Both the position numbers and the translations under genes were made by a program. From the NCBI GenBank assembly GCA_024703915.1, contig CP087969.1, positions 1,054,001 through 1,118,000 of the forward strand: 64,000 nt of DNA, in the 5' to 3' direction. Below the pieces are notes generated by a model that was not told the DNA's origin, did not search any database, and was given only the letters and a program-made list of their open reading frames with translations. This document shows, one piece after another, positions 10,358-22,744 of this stretch. Each line of letters opens with the position of its first letter. Positions within the stretch are counted from its first letter, which is position 1. The DNA is from Massilia sp. H-1. GTDB taxonomy: Bacteria > Pseudomonadota > Gammaproteobacteria > Burkholderiales > Burkholderiaceae_D.

Positions 10358-11546
10358 TCAAGACATGTCTCCGGCGAGGTCAAAAATAGGCATATACAGC
10401 AGCACCACGATGGCGCCCACCACCAGGCCGATGGCGGCCATCAGGAGCGGCTCGAAGGTGCGCATGAAACGGTCGATCCAGCGGCTGATCTCGCCGTCGT
10501 AGAAGGCGGCCGACTGGGTCAGCATGGGGCCCATGTCACCGGTGCGCTCCCCCACCCGCAGCATGCGCAGCGAGATCGGGGTGGTCAGCTGGTGCGCCTC
10601 GAAGGAGCTCGACAGCGGCAGGCCGGACTCGATGTCGGTGCGCGCGGCCGCGAGCGAGGCGCGCACGGGGGCCGACACCATCGCCTGCACCGTGTCGATC
10701 GCGTGCAGGATGGTGATCCCGCCTTCGCTGAGCATGCCCAGCGTCAGGTACAGGCGCGACAATTCGTAGATGCGCACGCGCTCGCCGATGCCGGGCAGGC
10801 GCGCCAGCAGACGGGCGAAGCCGCCGTCGCGCGCCAGGCGGCGCCAGGCCAGCACCGCCAGCGCCGCCAGCGCCGCCAGGCCTGGCCGCCAGCAAGGCGC
10901 CGTGCTGGCTGGCGAACTGGCCCCACTGCAGCATCATTTTCGACATCCACGGCAGCTCGCGCCCCGCGCCCTGGTAGACCTCGGCAAAGCGCGGCACCAC
11001 GTAGGCGATCAGGAACAGCGACACGGCCGAGCCCACGCTGAGCAGGATCACGGGATAGATGGCGGCGCTGACGATCTTGGCGCGCACCAGGTCGATGCGC
11101 TGCTGGTAATCGATGAAGCGCAGCGAGCGAACGCGGCAGATCGCTGGTGCCTTCGGCCGCGCGCACGATGCCGATATACAGGGGCGGAAACAGGTCGGGC
11201 TGCTCGGCCAGCACCCCGGAAAAGCGTTTGCCTTCGCGCAAGCCCGTGAGCAGGCGCTCGAGCACGGCGCGAGTGGCCGGATTGGCTTCCTTTTCGAGCA
11301 GCGCTTCCAGGCTTTCGACAATGCCCAGGCTTAGGCCGTGAGCAGCGCCAGCAGTTCCTGGCTGAACAGCACCAGCGACAGTTTGCCGCCGCCGCGGCGC
11401 AGGCCGGAGGCGCGCACCGGTTCCACCGCGCTCACGAACAGGCCGCGCGCCTCGACCTGACGGCGCGCGTCGGCCTCGTCGAGCGCGTCGACGGTCAGGC
11501 GGGTGATGGACAAATCGGGCGCCAGGGTGCGCACTGCGAACTGCAT
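10358..11546 (-). CDS. gspF: GspF-type inner-membrane platform protein
   Basis: Polytopic platform protein of about 396 residues with two GspF domains: IVRAAEGTSDLPRSL ... IVSAAIYPVILLSVG and, in the second, LMLRVGERTGDMGPMLTQ ... FMRTFEPLLMAAIGLVVGAI. Three transmembrane helices are visible, the last near the C-terminus. The start MQFAVRTLAPDLS is preceded by an AGGAGG-like stretch around 11550-11560. Breaks are at 11330-11337 (GCTTAGGCC where GLS is expected), about 11130 and about 10880. Confidence 0.92.
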
Positions 11547-11568
11547 GGTGTTACCGTTTCAGGAGGGA

Positions 11569-12006
11569 TTACTGGGTCAGCAGATCGGCGTTTTCGCCGG
11601 TGCCGCCAGGCTGGCCATCCTTGCCGGTGGAGACGATCTCGTATTCATTCTTGGCGCCGGGCGCGCGGTACTGGTAGGCATGGCCCCAGGGATCGTTGGG
11701 CACGCCTTTTTCAGGTAGGGACCGTTCCACTTGGCGGCCACAGTATGGCGCCGTCATCAGCGCGCCCAGCCCCTCTTCGGTGGTCGGATAGCGGCCCACG
11801 TCGAGCCGGTAAGTGTCGAGCGACTTCTCGAACGATTCCATCTGCGCCTTGGCGATCGTCACTTCCGACTTGCCGAGCTGGGCGAACAATCTTGGACCGA
11901 CGTAGGCGGCCAGCAGGCCGATGATCACGATCACCACCAGCAGTTCAAGCAGGGTGAAACCGGCCCGGCGCGAACGCAGATTCTTGTGTTGACTTGATGC
12001 AAACAT
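11569..12006 (-). CDS. gspG: major pseudopilin GspG
   Basis: First gene of the secretion operon. The prepilin signal AGFTLLELLVVIVIIGLLAA follows a basic leader (SSQHKNLRSRR); GspG signatures follow: YVGPRLFAQLGKSEV, LDTYRLDVGRYPTTEEGL and GVPNDPWGHAYQYR. ATG 12006 is chosen because GAGGAG lies eight bases upstream. A +1/-1 pair of errors between about 11715 and 11755 scrambles the PYLKKG region but the frame is restored. About 145 residues, the normal length. It would form the pseudopilus shaft after processing; no prepilin peptidase gene is in this window. Confidence 0.93.
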   Translation of the reverse strand: MFASSQHKNLRSRRAGFTLLELLVVIVIIGLLAAYVGPRLFAQLGKSEVTIAKAQMESFEKSLDTYRLDVGRYPTTEEGLGALMTAPYCGRQVERSLPEKGVPNDPWGHAYQYRAPGAKNEYEIVSTGKDGQPGGTGENADLLTQ

Positions 12007-12146
12007 CCTACCCACTCCTCAATGACCCAATTTGGCGTGCAAGGCTACCATACCGGATGTAATTGATACAACTTTTCTTTGTATCCCGGGACCCCGATTT
12101 CCACACGCGTTTATGCAGGAAAACTGGCGCTTTGCGCCCGCCTCTG

Positions 12147-12906
12147 CTAGCGCCGCGCGGCTGGGCGCAGTGCATGGCTGCGCGCCACCGCTTCGGTCCG
12201 GTTGCGCGCGCCCAGCAGCGGGTAGATGCGCTGCAAATGATTCTTGACGGTCAGCGCGCTGATGCCGAGGATGGCGCCGATTTCCGCGTTTTTCTTGCCC
12301 TCACGCAAGCACCGGAGGATGTCGTGCTCGCGCCCGCTCAGCGCGCGTGCGGCCGCGGCCATCGGCGCGCGGCGCGCGGGGGCGCCGGCCCAGCCCACCC
12401 CATGGCCAGGTGCAGATGCGGCAGCAACAGGGTCATGCAATGGGCCTGGCGCGCGTCCGGCGCCGCGGGCAGGCCGAACAGGGCGAAGGCGGTGCCGCCA
12501 TCCAGCCAGCGCCCCAGTGCCATGCAGCAACACATGCGCGAAACCGCTGGCTTCCAGCTGCGCCCGCAGCGGCGCCAGCGCCGCCACCCCCCGCCTGCCC
12601 TGCCGCCAGCGCCAGCACCGACGCCCCGCACTGGCGCGCCAGACGGGGCGCCAGGCCGTGCTCGGGGTGGCACACGGACGCGACGGTCTGGTCGTCCAGC
12701 AGGCAGGCGTGCACCGCCTCGGTGTGCAGCAGGGCGCCGTCGGGGTCGAACTGCATCGCCACCATCAGCGTGTGCGGCAGCAAGGCTTGCAGCTGGCCCT
12801 GGGCCCAGAGAAAGAAATCGTGCGGCGCGCGCACCGCGACCGCCGATTCGGCGATGTGCAGCAGGTATTCCTGCTCCAGCGCGCTGAGGATGACGGGCGC
12901 GTGCAT
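12147..12906 (-). CDS. epsA: EpsA-like LuxR-family regulator
   Basis: Transcription factor of about 255 residues resembling the PEP-CTERM/exosortase-associated regulator EpsA. The N-terminal sensor region has HDFFLWAQGQLQALLPHTLM, a block typical of that family. The C-terminus is a GerE/LuxR helix-turn-helix: LSGREHDILRCLREGKKNAE, then IGAILGISALTVKNHLQRIY. The middle is split by frameshifts near 12600, 12525, 12455 and 12383. Its position next to a response regulator and a PEP-CTERM protein, with sugar-nucleotide genes nearby, fits control of exopolysaccharide or exosortase functions. Specific targets are unknown. Confidence 0.72.
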
Positions 12907-12914
12907 GGCCCGGC

Positions 12915-13635
<721 letters not shown>

Positions 13636-13833
13636 GATCAATATTCACACAAAATTGCATCGGACTGATGATGCCGAAGCCATGAAACACTGGCTAATAC
13701 AATTATGGTGGATGATTCAGACGTCTGCCGAATAAATCGCCGCGCTCATTCAGGCAAGCGGCGGCCAGGCAGCGCCGCCGTCTTAAAAATTGGACACACT
13801 GTCGTTTTCATACAAATGTGTCCAAGGCAACAC

Positions 13834-14443
13834 TTACCATGCCGACAAGCACCACCGTCACACGTCACGCCAGCAGCCAGCGCGGCCAGCAACATCAGCA
13901 GCAGCGACGACGGTTCCGGCACCGCGCTCACGCTGGCCAGGCTGTCGTCGGTGGTGACCAGCACCGCCGACGGCGCGCCGTTGAAGGCCGACAGCAGGTC
14001 GAACTGGACCGGAATGGCCCACAGCTCGGTCAGGCTAGCGTCGTACAGCACCACGGCGAACAGATTGCTCCACTCGCTGGGCACGCTGTCGAAGTCGCCG
14101 CTGAACTTGACCATAGAACGACAGGTCGCCGCCCAGGATGACGTTCTGGGTCAGGTAGTTCGAGGCGCCGCTGTTGGCGATGGTCACGCCATGCGGCCAG
14201 GTCGCCGCTGGTGCTCGGCGAACGGTCGAACTCGGTTTCAAACGCGCCGCTGAAATTGGCCAGCGTGGCGAACGCGCTCGGCGCGTCGGCATTGCCGCCC
14301 ATGCCGAAGTCGAGCAGGCCGCTCTCGCCCGAATAAGCCTGGGTGTGCAGGGTGACCAGATAGCTCAGGTTTAGCTGAAGGCAGCGCCGCTGCCCAGAAC
14401 CAGTGCGCATGCCAGCAGCGCCTTGCGAAGAGAAGTAAAACAT
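13834..14443 (-). CDS. PEP-CTERM sorting-domain protein (exosortase substrate)
   Basis: Exported protein of about 200 residues. It has an N-terminal signal peptide (LRKALLACALVLGSGAAF), a beta-rich body (LSYLVTLHTQAYSGESGLLD, NLFAVVLYDASLTELW) and a C-terminal VPEPSSLLLMLLAALAAG, the Pro-Glu-Pro motif plus hydrophobic helix of PEP-CTERM proteins. Restoring one base near 13850 gives the expected short Arg-containing tail and a TAA at 13834. Other breaks are in the T run at 14435-14438, at 14373 (TTTAGC after the signal peptide), 14205 and 14115. An exosortase would cleave it during export; none is in this window. Confidence 0.82.
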
Positions 14444-14458
14444 GTCGGTGTCCTTGAA

Positions 14459-17400
14459 TTAGTAAGTGCCGCTGAAAATCTTGTTGGTGTAAGTGAAGTT
14501 GGTCTTGCTGCCGTTGGTAAACAGCACGTTGAGCACCACCTTGGCGCCCGGCGCGATCGTCGCGCTACCCACCGTGATGTAAGGCGCGCCGCCCATCTTG
14601 CCGGTGGCATTGTCGAGCGTGACCGAACCGAGGTCGTTGAACTGGATGTGGAACGGACCGCTCTTGGCCACGCCCGAGGTGTTGGTCAGGGTGATGGTGC
14701 CGCTCTTCTGGCCCGTCACGCGGTTGGTCAGCAAGCCCGAACGCAGGATCGCGAAACCGCCCGTCACGTCGGCGATGGTGGCTTAAGCAGGTTCAGGCTC
14801 ACGACCACCGGATCGTGGTCGGAAGCGCGCCAGGCGTCGTCGGTGATCAGGGCCACGGCGGCGGCGCTCTTGTTGTCGAGGTTGTAGTCGATCATGGCTT
14901 AGCTCGTCGGCATTGACGTGCCATTCGGTGGCGCCCGCCACTTGCGGATCGAGCGACGCGCTGGCCAGCGCATGGTCGAGGTAACCGGATTCGCCGTTGA
15001 ACACATAGGAGTACGGCTGGGTCAGCGGACGCACGAAGCGTTCCAGTTCATTGACCATGCTTAAGCGCCCGTGAGCACATTGATCGGGTCTTCGAAACCG
15101 TTCGCGTTCATGTCGCCGATCAGCAGCAGGTCGGGGTCGCCCGCGTTCGTCACCACTTGCGGCAGGAACACGTCTTTCAGACGGGTGGCCTGCTGCACGC
15201 GGCGCAGATTGTTGCAGCCCTGGCCATCGCCCTGGTCGGCATTGGCGCCGCTGCCGCAGCTGGCCTTGGCGTACAGGTGGTTGACCACCACCGAGAACCT
15301 GGCGCCGTTGGCCGCCTTGAAGGCTTGCGCCATGGGCGGCCGCGCATTGACGCTGTCGCCGTCCGACAGGGCGAGCCCGACCGGCGTCACGCTGACCGGC
15401 TTGTAGATCATCGATACCCGGATCGCGTCGGTGCCGGTGGCCGGTGGCGCCGAGCACGTAGGCGTACAGCGGGAAGCCGACCGTGCCGTTCATCTGCTGC
15501 ACCAGGTAGTCGGTGGCGATGTCGCCATTGTTCTGCACTTCCATCAGGCCGAACACGTCGGCATTGATGGCCAGCAGTTCATTGACGATTTTCTTGGTCT
15601 GGCGCTCGAATTCGGGCAGGTTGTCGGCGCCGCGGCAGTTGGCACTGCTGCTGCTGGCGCCCAGCTGGCAACCCTGGCCGCTGGCGCCGAAGGCATCCGT
15701 GCCATCCTTGAAGGTGGTGAAGAAATTGAGCACGTTGGCGCTGGCCACCTTCAGGTTGCTTAGGCGGCGGCGACCAGGGCCGCGCTGCGCGGATTGGTGG
15801 CCGAGAACAGCGGCTCGCTGCGGTACTGCAGCTTGTAGCTTGGCTCCGCCGCCATAGGTGGCGTAGTCGATCACGCCCACCAGGCCCGAGACAGTGTCAT
15901 GCGCAGCGCACCACGCGCGCCGCCATCGATGTAGGGAATCACGGCTTAAGACGCCGTCCACGCTGTCGTCGAGCACCAGCACATTGCGCGCATTGTCGGC
16001 GGCCAGGGCCAGCGCTTCGGGCGTGCTCGGACGGTAGCGGTTGGTCGGCGTTTCACGGCGGCCCGCGGCCAGCGTCAGTTCGCCGCGCTCGCCGAGGAAA
16101 TAGGTCTGGTTGACGGTCAGGTCGTTGCTGATGGAAACGAGCATCGATTCGTAAGGCGCCAGGTCGATGCTGGCGTCGAAGCGGATGTTGGCCGCTGCCA
16201 CGCTGTTGCCGCTGCTCAGGACGGTGGTCGCGCTGACATCCTTCAACTGGGTCACGGTGCGCGCCGCGCTGCCCGGACGCCATTCGGACACGGTGCCGCG
16301 CACGCGCACCAGGTCGCCCACGGCCACCGGCGCGCCCGACACCACGAACAGGGCGTCCGAGGTGGCCGGATCGCCGTCGCCTACCGCGTCCTGCAGGAAG
16401 TAGCCATTGGCCAGCTTGTGGGTGACCACGCCTTCGGTGATCACGGCCACATTGTTGAGCGGGCTGGTGGCGCCGCTGCCCTGGATCTGGGCAATGCTGG
16501 CCGCGCCGACCACGCTGACGTTCACGCTGCAGCTTTCCTGCTGGGCCGCATTATTGGTGAAGCGCACCACGACCGGGTAGACGCCGGCTGCCAGCGCCGG
16601 GTCGGCCTGCAGCGTGACGCTGGCCACGCCGCCATTCGCCGTGGCCGCGGTGAAGCCGGCCAGGGACAGGCCCGCCACCGGCGCGCTGGTGATGCTCACG
16701 CCATCGACGATGCTGTCGGCGTCGGTGGCGCTGATGGCCACCAGGCCGCCCGCGCCCTGGTCCACCGCCAGGCTGCCCGGGCAGGTCAGGACGATCGGCT
16801 TGGGCAGCGCCATGCAGGTGTTGCGCGGCGAATCGCTGGTGCGCAGGGGGGCTGGCGCGCCGGTGGCAAAGTCGGCGCTGTTGAGGTCGGTGTCGGTGCA
16901 GCCGTTCTGGGCGCGGAACAGGGCCAGGGTGGCGCTCGGCGCCGGCAGCGTTGGCGCCTTCGAAACCGTTGGCGGTGCCGAAGCCGACCAGGTCGACCAG
17001 GTTGGCGCTGGTCGGGGTCGCGCCGCTCAGGGTGACGCCGTCATTGACCAGCGCAATCTTGCCGGTCGTGGCAGAGGCATTGAAGCTGCCCATCGCCTAA
17101 GACGATGACCGGGGTCGGCAGCAAGGCGCCGACCGAGCCGCCGCTTTGTTCCTGGATCAGCACGTACTGGCCCGGTTCGATGGTAAAGGTCGGCAGCAGC
17201 GACTTGCCGCTCCAGGCGCCGGTGCTGGTGGCCGAGCCGTACTGGACGCTCCAGCCGGTGGCGGTCACGGCGCTCGCGCCGCGGTTGAAGATTTCGATGT
17301 AGTCGTTGCGCAGCACGCTGTTGGCATTGCCATTGGCTGCCGTAAATCTGGCTGATCACCAGGTTCGGCGATGCCGCCTGGGCTTAAGCACGGTCAATCC

Positions 17401-17463
17401 TGCCAGCAGGGCGGCAAGCACGGTGAGCTTGCCGGGAACGGCGAGCGTGGCGAATTTATTCAT
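14459..17463 (-). CDS. ExeM/NucH-family extracellular endonuclease with lamin-tail domain
   Basis: Large secreted nuclease of about 1000 residues. Domains in order are a signal peptide (MNKFATLAVPGKLTVLAALL), a lamin-tail domain (DYIEIFNRGASAVTATGWSV), and Ig-like/Calx-like repeats (LTCPGSLAVDQGAGGLVAIS). An OB-fold nuclease-associated region follows (LVRVRGTVSEW), then the endonuclease/exonuclease/phosphatase domain (ANVLNFFTTF, GLMEVQNNGD, VVNHLYAKAS, LIGDMNANGFEDPI, DHDPVVVSL). A C-terminal beta domain (GQKSGTITLTNTSGVAKSGP) ends it. Breaks include 17385, 17095, 16940, 15945, 15840, 15758, 15450, 15300, 15060, 14898 and 14780, mostly of GCCGGC type. It may be a substrate of the adjacent secretion system; that is inference. 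Confidence 0.87.
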
Positions 17464-17641
17464 CGGAAATCCTGAAGTAAATGAAAAAGCAGTATTGTAG
17501 TGTTGACCATGCGCGTGTGCGGGCATTGGTAAAAAAATATTGCGAAATAGCAAACTAGATAGCATGCGAGATAGTAATGGCGTCAAGTGACAATGTGATG
17601 ACGGCCCCTTAGTCCGAACGGACTAATCGTCGCGCCGGACC

Positions 17642-17670
17642 AAAAAGGAGCCGCGGTTCCCCGCGGCTCC
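17642..17670 (-). terminator. rho-independent terminator after manC
   Basis: On the minus strand GGAGCCGCGG, a four-base loop and CCGCGGCTCC form a perfect 10-bp stem followed by TTTTT, 22 bases after the manC stop codon. Confidence 0.85.
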
Positions 17671-17692
17671 CCTTCCCGGCCTGGCGCCCGGC

Positions 17693-19116
17693 TCAGGCGC
17701 GCTGGTAGATATCTTCGAAACGCACGATGTCGTCTTCGCCCAGATAGCTGCCCGATTGCACTTCGATGATGTGCAGCGGCACCTTGCCCGGGTTTTCCAG
17801 GCGGTGGTTCATGCCGATCGGGATGTAGGTCGATTCGTTTTCCGACAGCAGGCTGACCTTCTCGCCGCAGGTCACGCGCGCGGTGCCGCTGACCACGACC
17901 CAGTGCTCGGCGCGGTGATGGTGCATCTGCAGCGACAGTTTCTCGCCCGGCTTGACCGTGATGCGCTTGACCTGGAAGCGGTCGCCCGCGTCGATGCCCT
18001 CGTAGTGGCCCCATGGACGGTAGACCTTGGTGTGGTGCAAATGCTCGGTGCGGTCCTTGTTCTTGAGGTGGTCGACGATCTGCTTGACGCTGCTGCACCT
18101 GGTCCTTGTGCGCGACCAGCACGGCGTCATTGGTTTCCACGATCACCAGGTCTTGCACGCCCACCACGGCCACGATGCGGCTCTCGGCGCGCACCAGCGA
18201 ATTCGACACGCTGTCCAGATAGACGTCGCCGCGCGCCACATTGCCTTCCTTGTCGCCCTGCTGCACCTGCCACAGGGCCGACCAGGAACCGACGTCGCTC
18301 CAGCCGATGTCGGACGGGACCACGACCGCGTCGGCCGTGTGTTCCATGACCGCGTAATCGATCGAATCGGACGGGCAGGACGAGAACGAGGCTTCGTCCA
18401 GGCGGCAGAAATCGAGGTCGGAATAGCCGAGCCGCACCGACGCTTCGGCGGCGGCGGCAATGGCTTAGCAAGCGAAGCGCTCGAGCTCGGCCAGATAGCG
18501 CTGGGCGCGGAACAGGAACATGCCGCTGTTCCAGTAATAGCCGCCATCCTTCAGGAAAGAAGCGGCCGTGCTGGCGTCCGGCTTTTCGACAAAGCGCGGA
18601 CCTGGTAGCCGCCGTCCTCGCCCGCCACGGCCTGACCGCGGCGAATGTAGCCATAGCCGGTCTCGGGCGCGGTCGGCACGATGCCGAAGGTGGCCAGGGC
18701 GCCGCCCTCGACCAGGCGCGCGGCCTTGGCCACGGCTTGCTGGAAGGCGTCCTCGTTTTCGATGACGTGGTCAGCTAGGCAGCACCAGCATGACCGCGTC
18801 CGGATCGATCTGTTGCAGATAGTGGGCGGCCGCCGCGACGGCCGGGGCCGTGTGCAGGCCCACGTGTTCGAGCAGGATGCCGAGCGGCTTGATGCCGATC
18901 TCGCGCAATTGCTCGGCCACCAGGAAGCGGTGCTCATTGCCGCACACGACCAGCGGCGCCATCAGCGCTTAGCCAGCCCGTCACGCGCAGGACCGTATCC
19001 TGCAGCATGGTTTTGTCCGTCACCAGGGGCAGCAGCTGCTTGGGCATGACCGCGCGACAAGGGCCACAAGCGGGTGCTTAAGCGCCGCCGGACAGGATGA
19101 CTGGGTAGATTTTCAT
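17693..19116 (-). CDS. manC: mannose-1-phosphate guanylyltransferase/mannose-6-phosphate isomerase
   Basis: Bifunctional AlgA/ManC/XanB-type enzyme of about 473 residues that makes GDP-mannose. The nucleotidyltransferase part shows the pyrophosphorylase signature around [13 protein letters not shown] (split at 19076-19083 by GCTTAAGC in place of GCCGGC), FVEKPD and WNSGMFLF. The C-terminal cupin isomerase shows [39 protein letters not shown] and [10 protein letters not shown]. Breaks also at 18967, 18775, 18600, 18463 and 18093. It is the last gene of the sugar-nucleotide block and has its own terminator. Confidence 0.93.
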
Positions 19117-19144
19117 GTTCGCCTTCTATTGTTTGGAGCCAGCT

Positions 19145-20297
19145 TCATTTCAACTGCTCGGTTCTATTACGGATTCGGTACGGCGGCTCTGGCGGCGGTC
19201 GCGCGTTGGCCCAGCCATCGGCCTGGACTTCCGAGACGTGCTTCATCTCGCCATCGCGGCCGACACTATAATCTTTATACACTATCAATTCATGCAACTT
19301 TACATCATGCAACACCCGGGTGTACTCAAACAGCACGCTGCGCACCACGGTCGCCCCTGAACAAATGTGGCTGCCGTGCCCGATCCAGCTGGGGCCCACG
19401 ATGTGCACGCCTGCCTCGATGCGCGCCCCGGAACCGATGTACACCGGTCCCTCGATCGTGGTGCCATCCCAGTCGATGCGGGTATTGAGACCGACCCACA
19501 GCCCGTCCTCGACCTGGATGCCCGGCACCGACAGCTGCGCCAGCTCGCCCGAGAGCACGTTTTGCAGCACGTCCCAGTAATCGGACACGGTGCCGATATC
19601 GACCCAGTTGAAGGCGCGCGCCTGGGCATAGAACGGCAAGCCCTCGCGCGCCAGCAGCGGGAACAGGTCCGCGCCGATATCGAACGGCACGCCGCTCGGG
19701 ATCAGATCGATCACTTCCGGCTCGAAAATATAGATGCCGGTGCTGATGAAATTCGACCTGGCCTCGGCCTGGTCCGGCTTTTCCTGGAACGCCGTGATGC
19801 GCCCGTCGGCATCGGCCACCACCACCCCATAGCTGGAGACCTTGTCCCACGGCACTTCGCGCGTGATGACGGTGGCCAGCGCCCCCTTGCGCCGGTGTTC
19901 GAACAGGGCCGACTTGAGGTCCAGGTCGATCAGCGCGTCGCCGCACAGGACGATCGTGGTTTCGTCGAAAAAGGCCCCGAATTCCTGGATCTTCTTCAGG
20001 CCATGCTTACCGAACCGACCGGCTGCGGCACCACCTCGCCCTGGTCGTTGGTATAGCCCTCGAACGAGTAGCCGATCTGGACCCCGAACTGGTGGCCCTC
20101 GCCGAAGTACTCTTCGATCTTCTCGTGCAGGTAGCTGACGTTGACCATGATTTCGGTGACGCCGTATCGGGCCAGATGCTCCACCAGATACGCCATCACG
20201 GGCTTGCCCAGGATCGGAATCATGGGCTTGGGGAGATCGTAGGTCAGGGGTCGAACGCGGGTGCCTTTGCTTAAGCTGCCAGAATCATCGCTTTCAT
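19145..20297 (-). CDS. sugar-phosphate nucleotidyltransferase (NDP-sugar pyrophosphorylase)
   Basis: About 383 residues: an N-terminal nucleotidyltransferase domain and a C-terminal left-handed beta-helix acyltransferase-like domain. The start MKAMILAAGKGTRVRPLTYD is interrupted at 20269-20276 by GCTTAAGC. Further motifs are DLPKPMIPILGKPVM, VLCGDALIDLDL, FISTGIYIFEPE and, in the hexapeptide region, VYIGSGARIEAGVHIVGPSW. The layout resembles eukaryotic-type GDP-mannose pyrophosphorylases and glucose-1-phosphate transferases, so the sugar is not certain. Break also at 20006. It lies between galE and manC on the same strand. Confidence 0.85.
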
Positions 20298-20313
20298 CAG
20301 CTCATTCCTTCAT

Positions 20314-21315
<1,002 letters not shown>

Positions 21316-21376
21316 GGGGTGTCTCACGGTGAGGAAAACAGCTTACGCCGTCAGGCGTGCTTAAGCACAGGGCGCG

Positions 21377-22661
21377 CTACAGGCGCCAGACCTTGATGCT
21401 TAAAGCCGCGGTCAGCTGACGCTGTCGAAGCACGCTTTGACGTCGATGAAGCAGCCGCCCTTGATCAGTTTTTTCTGGAAGTCGTCCACGCTCAGTTCGC
21501 ACAACTGACTGTGCGACACCGCCGCCACGATCGCGTCGGCACGCGGCAGATCGTCCCATGCCGACAGTTCGACACCGTATTCGTGCAGCGCTTCGGCCGG
21601 ATCGGCGAACGGGTCGTGCACGAACACTTCGACGCCGAAGCTCTTCAGTTCGGTGATCACGTCGCCCACCTTGGAATTGCGCAGGTCGGCGCAATTTTCC
21701 TTGAACGTCAGGCCCAGCACATTGACCTTGGCGCCCTTGATCGTGCTGCTTAAGGGCAATCATGTTCTTGATGGTGGTCTCGGCGATGAACTTGGCCATG
21801 CCGTCGTTGATGCGGCGCCCCGCCAGGATCACCTGCGGGTGGTAGCCCAGCATGCCCGCCTTGTGGGTCAGATAGTAGGGATCGACGCCGATGCAATGGC
21901 CGCCGACCAGGCCCGGGGAAAACTTGAGGAAGTTCCACTTGGTCCCGGCCGCCTTGAGCACTTCGGAGGTGTCGATGCCGATCTTGTCGAAAATGATCGC
22001 CAGTTCATTCATCAGCGCGATGTTCAGGTCGCTGCTGGGTATTTTCGATCACCTTGCACGCTTCGGCCGCCTTGATGCTGGAGGTGCGGTGCACGCCGGG
22101 CTTGACGATCTTTTCGTACATCACCGCCACTTTTTCCAGCGTCTCGGCGGTATCATGCATGACGACCTTGAGGATGGTGGTCAGGGTATGGTCGCGGTCG
22201 CCAGGATTGATGCGCTCCGGCGAATAGCCGACGAAAAAGTCTTCCTTCCACTTGAGGCCGGACGTCTTTTCCAGCTCGGGAATGCACACTTCTTCGGTCG
22301 CGCCCGGATACACGGTCGACTCGTAGACCACGGTCGCGCCGCGCTTCATGAACTTGCCCACGCTGCGCGAAGCGCCGATGAGCGGGCCGAAATCGGGATT
22401 GTGGGCAATGTCGACCGGGGTCGGCACGGCCACGATGATCATGTCGCACTCGGCCAGCATGGCGCCGTCGCTGGTGTACACCGCGTGCACCGCTTCGGCC
22501 ATCTGGGCGTCCGACAGTTCGCGCGAGGGATCGACGCCGCGCAGGCAGGCATCGACCTTGGACTGCGCAATGTCGAAGCCGATAGTGCGGCCCAGTTTGC
22601 CGAATTCGATCACCAGGGGAAGCCCGACATAGCCGAGACCAATGACGCCAATTGTACTCAT
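21377..22661 (-). CDS. nucleotide-sugar dehydrogenase (TviB/WbpA/WecC type)
   Basis: NAD-dependent UDP-N-acetylhexosamine 6-dehydrogenase of about 428 residues. It shows [13 protein letters not shown] (Rossmann site), [48 protein letters not shown], and the catalytic Cys region [17 protein letters not shown]. The C-terminal UDP-binding domain has [19 protein letters not shown]. The true end is KVWRL at 21377; a GCCGGC-type error at 21399-21405 and a lost base near 21410 create the earlier stop. Breaks also at 21750 and 22032. Adjacent wecB suggests UDP-GlcNAc to UDP-ManNAc to UDP-ManNAcA; direct use of UDP-GlcNAc is the alternative. Confidence 0.9.
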
Positions 22662-22744
22662 GTTCACATTACCTTATTGAGGTTGATGATTTGCAGGTGC
22701 GCCCGTGCCGGAACCGGCGGCGCGCCTCGGTAAAAGCATTGAAA

